NCBI RefSeq assembly: GCF_014451325.2
Contig: NZ_JACSCH020000011.1
Coordinates: 62,001 to 126,000 of the forward strand
Length of the DNA: 64,000 nucleotides
Reading direction: 5' to 3'
DNA from: Streptomyces sp. CB02980
Lineage (GTDB): Bacteria; Actinomycetota; Actinomycetes; Streptomycetales; Streptomycetaceae
Under the pieces are notes generated by a model, which saw only the letters and a list, made by a program, of their open reading frames with translations, was not told the DNA's origin and searched no databases. Each line of letters begins with the position of its first letter. The stretch's first letter is position 1. A program made the translations under genes and the position numbers. Shown here in pieces: positions 53,701-61,746 of this stretch.

Positions 53701-54962
53701 GCCCACGCGAGGTGCTCCCGGTTGTGCGCGATCAGCCGGTCGGTGAGCCCGTCGGCGTACGCGTACTGACCCACCAGCGGGTGCGCGAGCAGCGCCTTGA
53801 ACACCCGGTCGCGGCCGCCGCGCAGCGCCGCTTCGAGCGCCAGGTCCTCGTAGGCCGTGACGTTCGCGATGAGTCCGGCGTACAGCGGGTCCACCGGCGC
53901 GACCGGCAGCGGCGCGGCACCGTGGGCGCCGACCGCGGCCTGCGTCTCGATGACGGCGTCGTCCGGCAGGAACGGCAGCGTGCCGTTGTTGTACGTGTTG
54001 ACCACCTGGTACGGCGAACCCCCGCCGCCGAGCAGGGACGCGGCCAGGTCCACGGCCGCCTCCGAGTAGAAGGCGCCGCCGCGCTTGGCGAGCAGGGCCG
54101 GCTTCTCGTCGAGCGCCGGGTCCCCGTACATCTCCAGGAGTTCCTTCTCCATCGCGGCGACCTCGGCGGCCCGCGAGGGCTTGGTGCCGAGCTCCCGGAC
54201 GACCTCGTCGTGCGCGTAGAAGTAGCGCAGGTAGTACGAGGGGACGACGCCGAGCCGGTCCAGGACCGGGCGCGGCAGTCGCAGGTCGTCGGCGATCGTG
54301 TCACCGTGCTCGGCGAGCAGCCGGGGCAGCACGTTCTCGCCCTCGGGGCCCCCGACGCGTACGGCACGCTCCCAGGTCAGGTGGTTGAGCCCGACGTGGT
54401 CCAGGTGGACCTCGGACGGGGCGACGCCGAGGAGCCCGGCGAACTTCCGCTGGAAACCGATGGCCACGTTGCACAGGCCGACGGCCTTGTGGCCGGCTTG
54501 GAGCAGCGCGCGCGTGACGATGCCGACCGGGTTGGTGAAGTCGATGATCCAGGCGTCCGGGTTGGCGCGCCGGACCCGCTCCGCGATGTCCAGGACGACC
54601 GGGACCGTGCGCAGCGCCTTGGCGAGACCGCCGGCGCCGGTGGTCTCCTGGCCGACGCAGTCGCACTCCAGCGGCCAGGTCTCGTCCTGCTCGCGGGCGG
54701 CCTGTCCGCCGACCCGCAGCTGGAGCAGGACGGCGTCGGCGCCGTCGACCCCGGCGTCGAGGTCGGAGGTGGTGGTGATCTTCCCTTCGTGGTCCTGCTT
54801 GGCGAAGATCCGCCGGGCGAGACCGCCGACCAGGTCGAGCCGGTCCGCGGCCGGGTCGACGAGGACGAGTTCCGTGATGGGCAGGGTGTCGCGCAGCCGC
54901 GCGAATCCGTCGATCAGTTCGGGGGTGTAGGTGGAACCGCCCCCCACGACAGTGAGCTTCAT
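53697..54962 (-). CDS. Family GH4 glycosidase (6-phospho-beta-glucosidase-like)
   Basis: The 421-residue NAD+- and metal-dependent glycosidase has the Rossmann start MKLTVVGGGSTYTPELIDGF, IIDFTNPVGIVTRALL, GLCNVAIGFQ with the metal-binding Cys, and DHVGLNHLTWER with the metal-binding His. GH4 enzymes open the bond by oxidation at C3 and elimination. Most beta-type members use 6-phosphorylated sugars from PTS import, but here the importer is an ABC system. Either the kinase next door acts first or this branch takes unphosphorylated substrate. It starts at ATG 54962, 5 bp after the permease stop. Confidence 0.92.
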   Translation of the reverse strand: MKLTVVGGGSTYTPELIDGFARLRDTLPITELVLVDPAADRLDLVGGLARRIFAKQDHEGKITTTSDLDAGVDGADAVLLQLRVGGQAAREQDETWPLECDCVGQETTGAGGLAKALRTVPVVLDIAERVRRANPDAWIIDFTNPVGIVTRALLQAGHKAVGLCNVAIGFQRKFAGLLGVAPSEVHLDHVGLNHLTWERAVRVGGPEGENVLPRLLAEHGDTIADDLRLPRPVLDRLGVVPSYYLRYFYAHDEVVRELGTKPSRAAEVAAMEKELLEMYGDPALDEKPALLAKRGGAFYSEAAVDLAASLLGGGGSPYQVVNTYNNGTLPFLPDDAVIETQAAVGAHGAAPLPVAPVDPLYAGLIANVTAYEDLALEAALRGGRDRVFKALLAHPLVGQYAYADGLTDRLIAHNREHLAWA

Positions 54963-54967
54963 GTGAG

Positions 54968-55852
54968 TCAGCCCTTCACTCCGGTCAGTGTGACTCCCTC
55001 GACGAACGCCTTCTGGGCGAAGAAGAAGACGAGGATCACAGGGGCCATGACCAGGACGGTCGCGGCCATGGTCAGATTCCAGTCGGTGTGGTGCGCGCCC
55101 TTGAAGGACTCCAGGCCGTAACTGAGCGTCCAGGCGCCCGGGTTCTCCGAGGCGTAGATCTGCGGTCCGAAGTAGTCGTTCCAGCTGTAGAAGAACTGGA
55201 ACAGGGCCACGGCGGCGATGCCGGGCTTCGCCATCGGGAGCACGACCTTGAGCAGGGTGCGCAGTTCGCCGCACCCGTCGATCTTCGCGGCCTCGATGTA
55301 CTCGTTCGGGATGGTCAGCAGGAACTGGCGCAGCAGGAAGATGGCGAAGGCGTCACCGAAGGCCATCGGGATGATCAGCGGCCACAGGCTGCCGGAGAGG
55401 TCCATCTGCTTGGCCCAGAACAGGTACATCGGGATGATGATCACCTGCGGCGGCAGCATCATCATCGAGATGACGAGCAGCAGCGACAGGTGCCGGCCGC
55501 GGAAGCGGAGTTTGGCGAGCGCGTACGCCACGGGTATCGACGACACCACGACGAGGACGGTGCCGAGCCCCGCGTACAGCAGCGAGTTCCTCCACCAGGT
55601 GAGGAAGCCGTCCGTCTGGAAGACCTTGACGTAGTTCTCCCAGTGCCAGGAGTTCGGCGTCAGGTCCCGGGTGAGCGCCTGCTGGTCGCTCATCAGGGAG
55701 GTCAGGAAGACGAAGACGAACGGGAGCACGAAGAACAGGGCCGCGGCGATGCCGAGCGAGTGCACGGCGATCCAGTGCAGCAGCGACTTCCGGCGGGCCC
55801 GCTTCTCGGCGGGGCTCACCGCGGGGCGGGCGGGGGCGGATGCGGTCGTCAT
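54968..55852 (-). CDS. Sugar ABC permease, MalG/CUT1 type
   Basis: The 294-residue, six-helix permease has the EAA loop EYIEAAKIDGCGELRTLLKVVLPMAKPG and the long N-terminal cytoplasmic tail (PARPAVSPAEKRARRKSL) usual in Streptomyces CUT1 systems. It pairs with the MalF-type permease encoded 3 bp upstream and the binding lipoprotein. No ATPase gene is in the operon; the general sugar ATPase MsiK is the likely energiser in this genus. Confidence 0.94.
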   Translation of the reverse strand: MTTASAPARPAVSPAEKRARRKSLLHWIAVHSLGIAAALFFVLPFVFVFLTSLMSDQQALTRDLTPNSWHWENYVKVFQTDGFLTWWRNSLLYAGLGTVLVVVSSIPVAYALAKLRFRGRHLSLLLVISMMMLPPQVIIIPMYLFWAKQMDLSGSLWPLIIPMAFGDAFAIFLLRQFLLTIPNEYIEAAKIDGCGELRTLLKVVLPMAKPGIAAVALFQFFYSWNDYFGPQIYASENPGAWTLSYGLESFKGAHHTDWNLTMAATVLVMAPVILVFFFAQKAFVEGVTLTGVKG

Positions 55853-55855
55853 GAG

Positions 55856-56854
55856 TCAGTCACCCGAGCCGATCAGGCCGCCGCGCCGGCGCATGAGGAG
55901 CGCGGTGAAGGCCATGGAGAAGGCGAAGAGCACCAGTGCCACGACGCAGGCCGCGCCGTAGTTGAACTGGCTGAAGCCGAGGCTGTAGACCAGCTGCGGG
56001 AGGGTCAGTGTGGAGTCGTCCGGGTAGCCGGGCTGGAAGGTGACGCCGGAGCCGCCCAGCACCCCCGAGGCGACCTTCGAGGCCACGATCGGCTGGGTGT
56101 AGTACTGCATCGCGCCGATGATCCCGGTGACGACCGCGAAGAGCACGATCGGCGAGATGTTCGGCAGCGTGATGAAGCGGAACCGCTGCCACGGGGACGC
56201 GCCGTCCAGCTCGGCGGCCTCGTACTGCTCCTTCGGTACGTCGAGCAGCGCAGCCATGAAGATGACCATGAGGTCGCCGACGCCCCACACGGCGAGGACG
56301 GTCAGGGCCGGCTTGGCCCAGGCCGCGTCGTTGAACCAGGAGGGGGCGGGGATGCCGACCGCCTCGAGGAGGGAGTTGACCGGTCCGGTGCCGGGGTTGA
56401 GCAGGAAGACGAAGGCGAGCGTGGCCGCCACCGGCGGGGCCAGGTACGGCAGGTAGAAGAGGGTGCGGAAGACTCCGGCGCCGGTCTTGATCTTGGTGAT
56501 CAGCATGCCGATGCCCAGGCCGAAGACCACTCGGCAGGAGACCATGACGACGGCCAGCCAGAGGGTGTTCTGCATCGCCGGCCAGAACTTCGGCAGGTCG
56601 GAGAAGACGTACGTCCAGTTCTCCACGCCCCGCCAGGTCGGCGGGTTGAGGCCGTCGTACCGCATGAACGAGAAGTACAGGGTGGAGAGGAGCGGATAGG
56701 CGAAGAAGATGCCGAATCCGAGCAGCCAGGGCGACATGAACGCCAGGGTGCGGAGCGCGTTGCGTCGGCGCTTCGACCGCAGGGTGTTCCGTCCCTCCGG
56801 GGAGGCGGCGGCCGGGGCGGCCGCCTCCTTCGCGGGCAGGGTGTCCGTGCTCAT
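55856..56854 (-). CDS. Sugar ABC permease, MalF/CUT1 type
   Basis: The 332-residue permease has an N-terminal cytoplasmic tail, six helices (LAFMSPWLLGFGIFFAYPLLSTLYFSF first) and EAA loop EQYEAAELDGASPWQRFRFITLPNISP. It forms the translocation pore with the MalG-type partner. The stop lies 3 bp before the partner start, and the binding-protein gene ends 16 bp upstream. Confidence 0.94.
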   Translation of the reverse strand: MSTDTLPAKEAAAPAAASPEGRNTLRSKRRRNALRTLAFMSPWLLGFGIFFAYPLLSTLYFSFMRYDGLNPPTWRGVENWTYVFSDLPKFWPAMQNTLWLAVVMVSCRVVFGLGIGMLITKIKTGAGVFRTLFYLPYLAPPVAATLAFVFLLNPGTGPVNSLLEAVGIPAPSWFNDAAWAKPALTVLAVWGVGDLMVIFMAALLDVPKEQYEAAELDGASPWQRFRFITLPNISPIVLFAVVTGIIGAMQYYTQPIVASKVASGVLGGSGVTFQPGYPDDSTLTLPQLVYSLGFSQFNYGAACVVALVLFAFSMAFTALLMRRRGGLIGSGD

Positions 56855-56870
56855 GGGTGGGTGCCGGCCG

Positions 56871-58217
56871 TCACTTCGCGGCTGCGATGTCGCGGTCGAT
56901 CTGCGCCGCGGTGTCCGCGAGGCCCTTCTTCAGGTCCGTGACCTGGCCCTTCTCGTACTTGTGGCCAAAGGCGGAGAGGGTCTCCTGGTAGCTCGGGCCG
57001 TTCACGGCGCCGTCCATGGTGGTGGACTCGGGGTGCCGGGCGATGTCCAGGAAGGTCTTGAAGCGCGCGTCGAACTTCAGGTTCGGGGACTTCAGCGCCT
57101 CCAGGGTGGAGGGGACGTTGCCGATGTCGTTGGCGAAGCTCACCACGGCCTCGGTGTCCGTGGTCATGTACTTGATCAGCTCCCAGGCCGCGCTCTGCTT
57201 CTTGCTCTGCGGAGCGATGCCCATGATCGTGCCGGAGAGGTAGCCCTTGCCGTACTCGGCGATCTCGTCGTCGGCGACCGGCAGCGGCGCGACGCCGACG
57301 TCGAAGGTCACGCCGGCCTTCTTGACGAAGTTCAGTCGCCACTCGCCGTCCAGCTGCATGGCGACCTGCCCGGTGTGGAAGGGGTGCTTGGCGCCCCACT
57401 CGTCACCGAAGGTGGTGCGGTACTTGTCGAGCTTCTGGAACCCGCCCAGGGCGTCCACCAGGGACTTCTGGTACGTCAACATCTCGGCGAACGCCGGGTC
57501 CTTCCCGATGGTCGACCTGCCGTCCGCGTCGAAGTACCCGTTGTGCTTCCACTGCGACATGTAGTGCTCCACGACGGTCTCGTAACCGAGGTAGTTCGGC
57601 ATGAAGCCGATCCGCTCGTAGGAGTCGCCCTTGGCCTTGGTGAGCTTCTTGGCCACCTCGGTGAACTGGGACCAGGTCTTCGGCGGGGCCTCGGGGTCGA
57701 GACCGGCCGCCTTGAACAAGTCCTTGTTGTAGTAGAGGCCGTACGCGTCGGAGAGCAGGGGCAGCGAGCAGCGCTTGCCCTCGAACTGCGTGTACTCCTG
57801 GAGGACCTTCGGGAAGAGCTTGTCGAGGTCCAGCTTGTCCTTCTCGATGAAGGGCTTGAGGTCCGCGAGCGCGCCCGAGGAGCAGAACTTGCCGACGTTG
57901 GAGGTGGTGAAGGAGGAGACGACGTCCGGGCCCTTCGAACCGCCCGCGCGCAGCGCCTGGCCCAGCTTGTCGTCGTTGATGTCGCCGACGAGCTTCACCT
58001 TGATGTTCGGGTGGGCCTTCTCGAAGCGGGCGACGTTGTCCGTGATCGCCTTCACCTCGGCGGGGTCCGACCAGCCGTGCCAGAAGGTGATGGTGGTCTC
58101 GCCCTTGGGGTCGTCGGAGGCCGCGTTGTTCGCGGAGCCCGTACAGGCCGAGGCGAAGAGGGCTATCGAGGCGGTGGCGGCGAGCGCTGCGGCTGCTCTG
58201 CGCGGACGTACGGGCAT
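56871..58217 (-). CDS. Sugar-binding lipoprotein of the ABC importer
   Basis: The 448-residue solute-binding protein has a lipoprotein signal, ALAATASIALFASACTG, with acylated Cys near residue 24. The type I maltose-like fold follows: TITFWHGWSDPAEVKAITDNVARFEKAHPNIKVKLV, AYGLYYNKDLFKAAGLDPEAPPKTW, GQVAMQLDGEWRLNF. It should deliver an oligosaccharide to the two permeases. The GH4 enzyme and GlcNAc-type kinase suggest a beta-linked glucose or amino-sugar disaccharide. The ATG at 58217 is the only start giving a complete signal. Confidence 0.93.
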   Translation of the reverse strand: MPVRPRRAAAALAATASIALFASACTGSANNAASDDPKGETTITFWHGWSDPAEVKAITDNVARFEKAHPNIKVKLVGDINDDKLGQALRAGGSKGPDVVSSFTTSNVGKFCSSGALADLKPFIEKDKLDLDKLFPKVLQEYTQFEGKRCSLPLLSDAYGLYYNKDLFKAAGLDPEAPPKTWSQFTEVAKKLTKAKGDSYERIGFMPNYLGYETVVEHYMSQWKHNGYFDADGRSTIGKDPAFAEMLTYQKSLVDALGGFQKLDKYRTTFGDEWGAKHPFHTGQVAMQLDGEWRLNFVKKAGVTFDVGVAPLPVADDEIAEYGKGYLSGTIMGIAPQSKKQSAAWELIKYMTTDTEAVVSFANDIGNVPSTLEALKSPNLKFDARFKTFLDIARHPESTTMDGAVNGPSYQETLSAFGHKYEKGQVTDLKKGLADTAAQIDRDIAAAK

Positions 58218-58288
58218 GACGGTGTCTCCCTGTGGCGGAGGGCTTACGGGGGAAGGGCAACGCATGGGGCGGTGAGACGGTCGGTGGG

Positions 58289-59503
58289 TCAGCGCGAGGT
58301 GTCGAAGACCTCGGCGCGCGTGGTGGCGAGGGCGCTTTCGAGGGCGCCGCGCAGCACGGGGCGCCGGGGAACGGCGGCGAGGACGAGCCGTGGCCGGGAG
58401 GCGGCGAGGTCGGCGAGCTCGGACTGCACGCGCGCGCGGAGGGGTTCGCCGCCGGCGACGAGGACGTCGCCGGAGAGCACGATGAGTTCGGGGTCGAGGA
58501 CGGCGACGATCGAGGCGAGTCCGATGGCGACGCGCTCGGCGTACCGGTCGAGCAGCTCCGCGTACCGGGGGTCCTCGCCGTGCGCCTCGACAGCGTGCGC
58601 GAGCAGCCCGCTCGCGACCGCCACGTACGGCTGCTCGGGGGTGTCGATCCCGATGGCGCGGGCGATCCGGGGCACGGCCTGGACGCCGGCGAGCTCCTGG
58701 AAGCCGCCGGAGTTGGCCTTGGTGACCTGCCGTACGAGCGGGGTGCCGGGCACGGGCAGGAAGCCGACCTCGCCGGCGCCGCCGGTGAAGCCGCGGTGCA
58801 GCCGCCCGCCGAGGACGAGGGCGGCGCCGAGGCCCTCCTCGTTCCACAGCAGGGCGAAGTCCGTGTGACCGCGGGCCGCGCCGACGCGCTGCTCGGCGAC
58901 GGCGACGAGGTTGACGTCGTTCTCGTACTCGAACGGCATCGGCAGGACGGCGGCCAGCTCCTCCAGGAGGGTGGGGGAGTGCCAGCCGGGCAGGTGGGAG
59001 GCGTACCGCAGGCGTCCGGTGGCCGGGTCGAAGGCGCCGGGGGTGCCGATGACCAGACGCCGGACGTCCTCGCGGGTGATCCCGGCCGCCTTGACGGCCC
59101 CGTCGAGGGCGTCGGTGACCTGGCGGACGACGCCGGAGGCGGCGCGGCCGGGGGTGCGGAGCTCGTACTCGCCGACGATCTCGCCCGTGATGTCGGCGAC
59201 GGCGGCGTGGATGCGGAACGGGTTGACGTCGAGTCCGGCGGCGTACGCGGCCCGCGCGTTCACCGCGTAGAGCTGGGCGTTCGGTCCGGGTCGGCCCGCG
59301 ATGGTGCCGGTGGCGACGACGAGACCGGCCGCTTCGAGGCGGGCGAGCAGCTGGGAGGCGGTCGGCTTGGACAGGCCGGTGAGCTTGCCGATCCGGGTCC
59401 GCGAGAGGGGGCCGTGCTCCAGGAGCAGGTCCAGGGCGGCGCGGTCGTTCATGGCGCGCAGCACGCGCGGCGTGCCGGGGGTTCCCGGGGTCGTACCGGC
59501 CAT
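58289..59503 (-). CDS. ROK-family transcriptional regulator
   Basis: The 404-residue protein has an N-terminal winged helix (LSRTRIGKLTGLSKPTASQLLARLEAAGLV) and a ROK sugar-kinase-like domain (VIGTPGAFDPATG, NDVNLVAVAEQRVGAA, GLGAALVLGGRLHRGFTGGAGEVGFLP). The ROK zinc motif CxCGxxGC is absent. It is the first gene of the sugar operon; 71 bp separate it from the binding-protein gene, with no terminator seen. A perfect 15-bp palindrome 78-92 bp upstream of its start is the probable operator, so autoregulation and control of the whole operon by a sugar or sugar phosphate are likely. Start ATG 59503. Confidence 0.93.
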   Translation of the reverse strand: MAGTTPGTPGTPRVLRAMNDRAALDLLLEHGPLSRTRIGKLTGLSKPTASQLLARLEAAGLVVATGTIAGRPGPNAQLYAVNARAAYAAGLDVNPFRIHAAVADITGEIVGEYELRTPGRAASGVVRQVTDALDGAVKAAGITREDVRRLVIGTPGAFDPATGRLRYASHLPGWHSPTLLEELAAVLPMPFEYENDVNLVAVAEQRVGAARGHTDFALLWNEEGLGAALVLGGRLHRGFTGGAGEVGFLPVPGTPLVRQVTKANSGGFQELAGVQAVPRIARAIGIDTPEQPYVAVASGLLAHAVEAHGEDPRYAELLDRYAERVAIGLASIVAVLDPELIVLSGDVLVAGGEPLRARVQSELADLAASRPRLVLAAVPRRPVLRGALESALATTRAEVFDTSR

Positions 59504-59580
59504 GTGGTCGCACCTGCCCTTCGGTTGCTCGTCGGGCCATTCTGCTGCCTCGCGGCCGCCCGTCTCCCCGACTTCACTGT

Positions 59581-59595
59581 TAGGAAAGTTTCCTA
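59581..59595. promoter_or_regulatory. ROK-type operator palindrome
   Basis: TAGGAAA-G-TTTCCTA is a perfect 15-bp palindrome, upstream of the ROK regulator. TTAGGAAAnTTTCCTAA-like sites are typical for ROK repressors of sugar uptake in Streptomyces. No second copy is seen before the binding-protein gene. Confidence 0.75.
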
Positions 59596-59652
59596 TTCGG
59601 TGGGAGGAAAATAAGGCGGCCGTCATCGGGGCGTCAATACCCGGGCACGCGA

Positions 59653-59694
59653 GACGCCCCCGAAGGCAACCAAAGCGTTACCTGCGGGGGCGTC
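59653..59694. terminator. Bidirectional hairpin after the MscS gene
   Basis: GACGCCCCCG and CGGGGGCGTC form a 10-bp stem, continued inward by a nearly paired GGCAAC/GTTACC. It lies 92 bp past the MscS stop and just before the ROK promoter, and would insulate the two. Confidence 0.65.
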
Positions 59695-59785
59695 GTCCAC
59701 GCGCGCGTTCGCCGGGCGTTCCCGGTTGTCGCGGTCCGGCTGCTTGTCGAGGTCCGGCCGCTTGTCGAGACTTGTCGAGGTCCCG

Positions 59786-60847
59786 CTACTTGGTGAGGTC
59801 CGCCTTCGGCAGCGGGGTCGCCGCCGCCGACTGCGGCGAGGTCGCCGAGGCGAAGGCCGACGGCGCCGCCATGCCCGCGGTCGGATCCGCGGCCGACTCC
59901 TCGGCCTGCGCCGGAAGCCCGCCCACGATCCGGATGCCGGCCTGGTCCAGGCCCTGCTTGATCCGCCAGCGCAGCTCGCGCTCCACGCCCAGCGCCTTCC
60001 CCGGCATCGTCTTCGCCGAGACCCGGACGGTCATCGAGTCGAGCAGCACCTCGCTCAGGCCGAGCACCTCCACCGGACCCCAGAGGCGCTCGTTCCACGG
60101 CTCCTCCTTGGCCATGGACTCCGCCGCCTCGACGATCACGGACCTCACCTTCTCCAGGTCCTCCGTCGGCCGGACGGTCACGTCCACGCCCGCCGTCGCC
60201 CAGCCCTGGCTGAGGTTCCCTATCCGCTTGATCTCGCCGTTGCGCACGTACCAGATCTCGCCGTCCACGCCGCGCAGCTTGGTCACCCGCAGACCGACCT
60301 CCACGACCTCGCCGGAGGCCACGCCCGCGTCGACCGAGTCACCCACGCCGTACTGGTCCTCAAGGATCATGAAGACACCCGACAGGAAGTCCGTCACCAG
60401 GTTCCGCGCGCCGAAACCGATCGCCACACCGGCCACACCGGCCGAGGCGAGCAGCGGCGCCAGGTCGATCTTGAAGGCGCCCAGGATCATCAGCCCGGCC
60501 GTGCCCAGGATCAGGAACGACGCCACCGAACGCAGGACCGAACCGATCGCCTCCGAGCGCTGCCGCCGGCGCTCGGTGTTGACCAGGAGACCGCCCAGGG
60601 CCGTCCCCTCCACCGCCTGCGCCGAACGGTTCATCCGCTCGATCAGCTTCGTCAGGGCCCGCCGGACGGCCATCCGCAGAAGCAGCGCGACGATCAGGAT
60701 GAGCAGGATGCGCAGGCCGGTGTTCAGCCAGGTGGACCAGTTCTCCTCCACCCAGCTCGCCGCGTTCGTGGCCTTCTCCGCCGCCTCGTCGAGGGTCACC
60801 GGAATGGGCTCGGGTTCGGTGGCAGCCGCAAGGGCGGACCAAAACAC
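59786..60847 (-). CDS. Small-conductance mechanosensitive channel, MscS family
   Basis: The 353-residue protein has helices LNTGLRILLILIVALLLRMAV, SVLRSVASFLILGTAGLMIL and the pore helix ASAGVAGVAIGFGARNLVTDFLSGVFMILEDQYGVGD, the MscS signature, then a beta/alpha-beta cytoplasmic domain (GEVVEVGLRVTKLRGVDGEIWYVRNGEI, VDVTVRPTEDLEKVRSVI). It protects the cell from osmotic downshock. GTG 60847 is chosen as start because GGAGGT lies 6 nt upstream; the ATG at 60865 would place that Shine-Dalgarno inside the gene. The C-terminal 40 residues are Ala/Pro/Ser-rich and probably disordered. Confidence 0.93.
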   Translation of the reverse strand: MFWSALAAATEPEPIPVTLDEAAEKATNAASWVEENWSTWLNTGLRILLILIVALLLRMAVRRALTKLIERMNRSAQAVEGTALGGLLVNTERRRQRSEAIGSVLRSVASFLILGTAGLMILGAFKIDLAPLLASAGVAGVAIGFGARNLVTDFLSGVFMILEDQYGVGDSVDAGVASGEVVEVGLRVTKLRGVDGEIWYVRNGEIKRIGNLSQGWATAGVDVTVRPTEDLEKVRSVIVEAAESMAKEEPWNERLWGPVEVLGLSEVLLDSMTVRVSAKTMPGKALGVERELRWRIKQGLDQAGIRIVGGLPAQAEESAADPTAGMAAPSAFASATSPQSAAATPLPKADLTK

Positions 60848-61102
60848 GGGGGGACCTCCAGGCATCGCGTACGCAGACCATCCACAGTAACGGGGCGTCG
60901 GACATGGTCCCGTAGCCCTGTTCGAGGGAGAGACGGACCTCACCCGGGCAAAGAGAAGGAGACATGCCGATGTGGTCGAGAACACGCCGGGCCCGTCACC
61001 CCGATCCCGGTACGTGGTGGCGTTCCGACCAGGCATGAGGAGAGACTGAGAGCAGTTCGTCCCGGCGCGAGCCACGCGCCGCCGGCGTCATAGGAGGCAT
61101 CC

Positions 61103-61666
61103 GTGCCGCATGTCCTGGTCCTCAACGCGTCGTACGAGCCGCTCGGCGTCGTACCGCTCCGCCGCGCACTCGTCCTCGTCCTGGAGAACAAGGCTCTCTG
61201 CCTCGAGGAATCCGGCGCCTTCCTGCACAGCGAGACCCAAGTCGTCCCCGCGCCCAGCGTGGTGCGACTGAAGCGCTTCGTGCGGGTCCCCTACCGGGGG
61301 CCCGTTCCCTTGACCCGCAGAGCCCTCTTCGCACGTGACGGCGGGCGCTGCATGTACTGCGGGGGCGTCGCGACCAGCGTCGACCACGTCATCCCCCGCA
61401 GCCGCGGGGGCACGCACGCCTGGGAGAACGTGGTGGCGGCCTGCCGCCGCTGCAACCACGTCAAGGCCGACCGGCACCTGCGCGAGATCGGCTGGCGGCT
61501 GCGCCACCAACCGGCCCCGCCGACCGGCCTGGCCTGGCGGATCATCGGGACCGGACACCGGGACCCCCGCTGGCTGCCGTACCTCCAGCCGTACGGCGCC
61601 GAGGATGTGATGGCCCGGATCGACTCCGTCGCCGACGCCCCCGTGAGGGCGCTGACGACGGGTTGA
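61103..61666 (+). CDS. HNH endonuclease-like protein
   Basis: The 187-residue protein starts at GTG 61103 with AGGAGG 5 nt before it. The core is CMYCGGVATSVDHVIPRSRGG...WENVVAACRRCNHVKADR, an HNH/beta-beta-alpha-metal site with two CxxC zinc knuckles. The N-terminal VLVLNASYEPLGVVPLRRALVLVLENKA is shared by a widespread Actinobacterial HNH family found as single-copy housekeeping genes rather than in mobile elements. The physiological substrate is unknown. Confidence 0.92.
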   Translation: MPHVLVLNASYEPLGVVPLRRALVLVLENKALCLEESGAFLHSETQVVPAPSVVRLKRFVRVPYRGPVPLTRRALFARDGGRCMYCGGVATSVDHVIPRSRGGTHAWENVVAACRRCNHVKADRHLREIGWRLRHQPAPPTGLAWRIIGTGHRDPRWLPYLQPYGAEDVMARIDSVADAPVRALTTG

Positions 61667-61675
61667 GCCGGGCCT

Positions 61676-61716
61676 TTCGCGTACGTACGCGAACACCACG
61701 CGCGTACGTACGCGAA
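61676..61716. repeat. Two perfect palindromes in direct repeat between convergent genes
   Basis: TTCGCGTACGTACGCGAA (61676-61693) is a perfect 18-bp palindrome. CGCGTACGTACGCGAA is repeated at 61701-61716, period 23 bp, itself containing a 14-bp palindrome. It lies 10 bp after the HNH stop and 31 bp before the stop of the convergent gene, where it may serve as a two-way terminator. Confidence 0.85.
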
Positions 61717-61746
61717 GGCGGGTTCGGCACGGGAGCGGTGTGCCCC

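Noticed and set aside
60848..61075. Longer start for the MscS protein
   Set aside because: The added sequence is Cys/Arg/Thr-rich with no membrane character, and GGAGGT lies 6 nt before GTG 60847.
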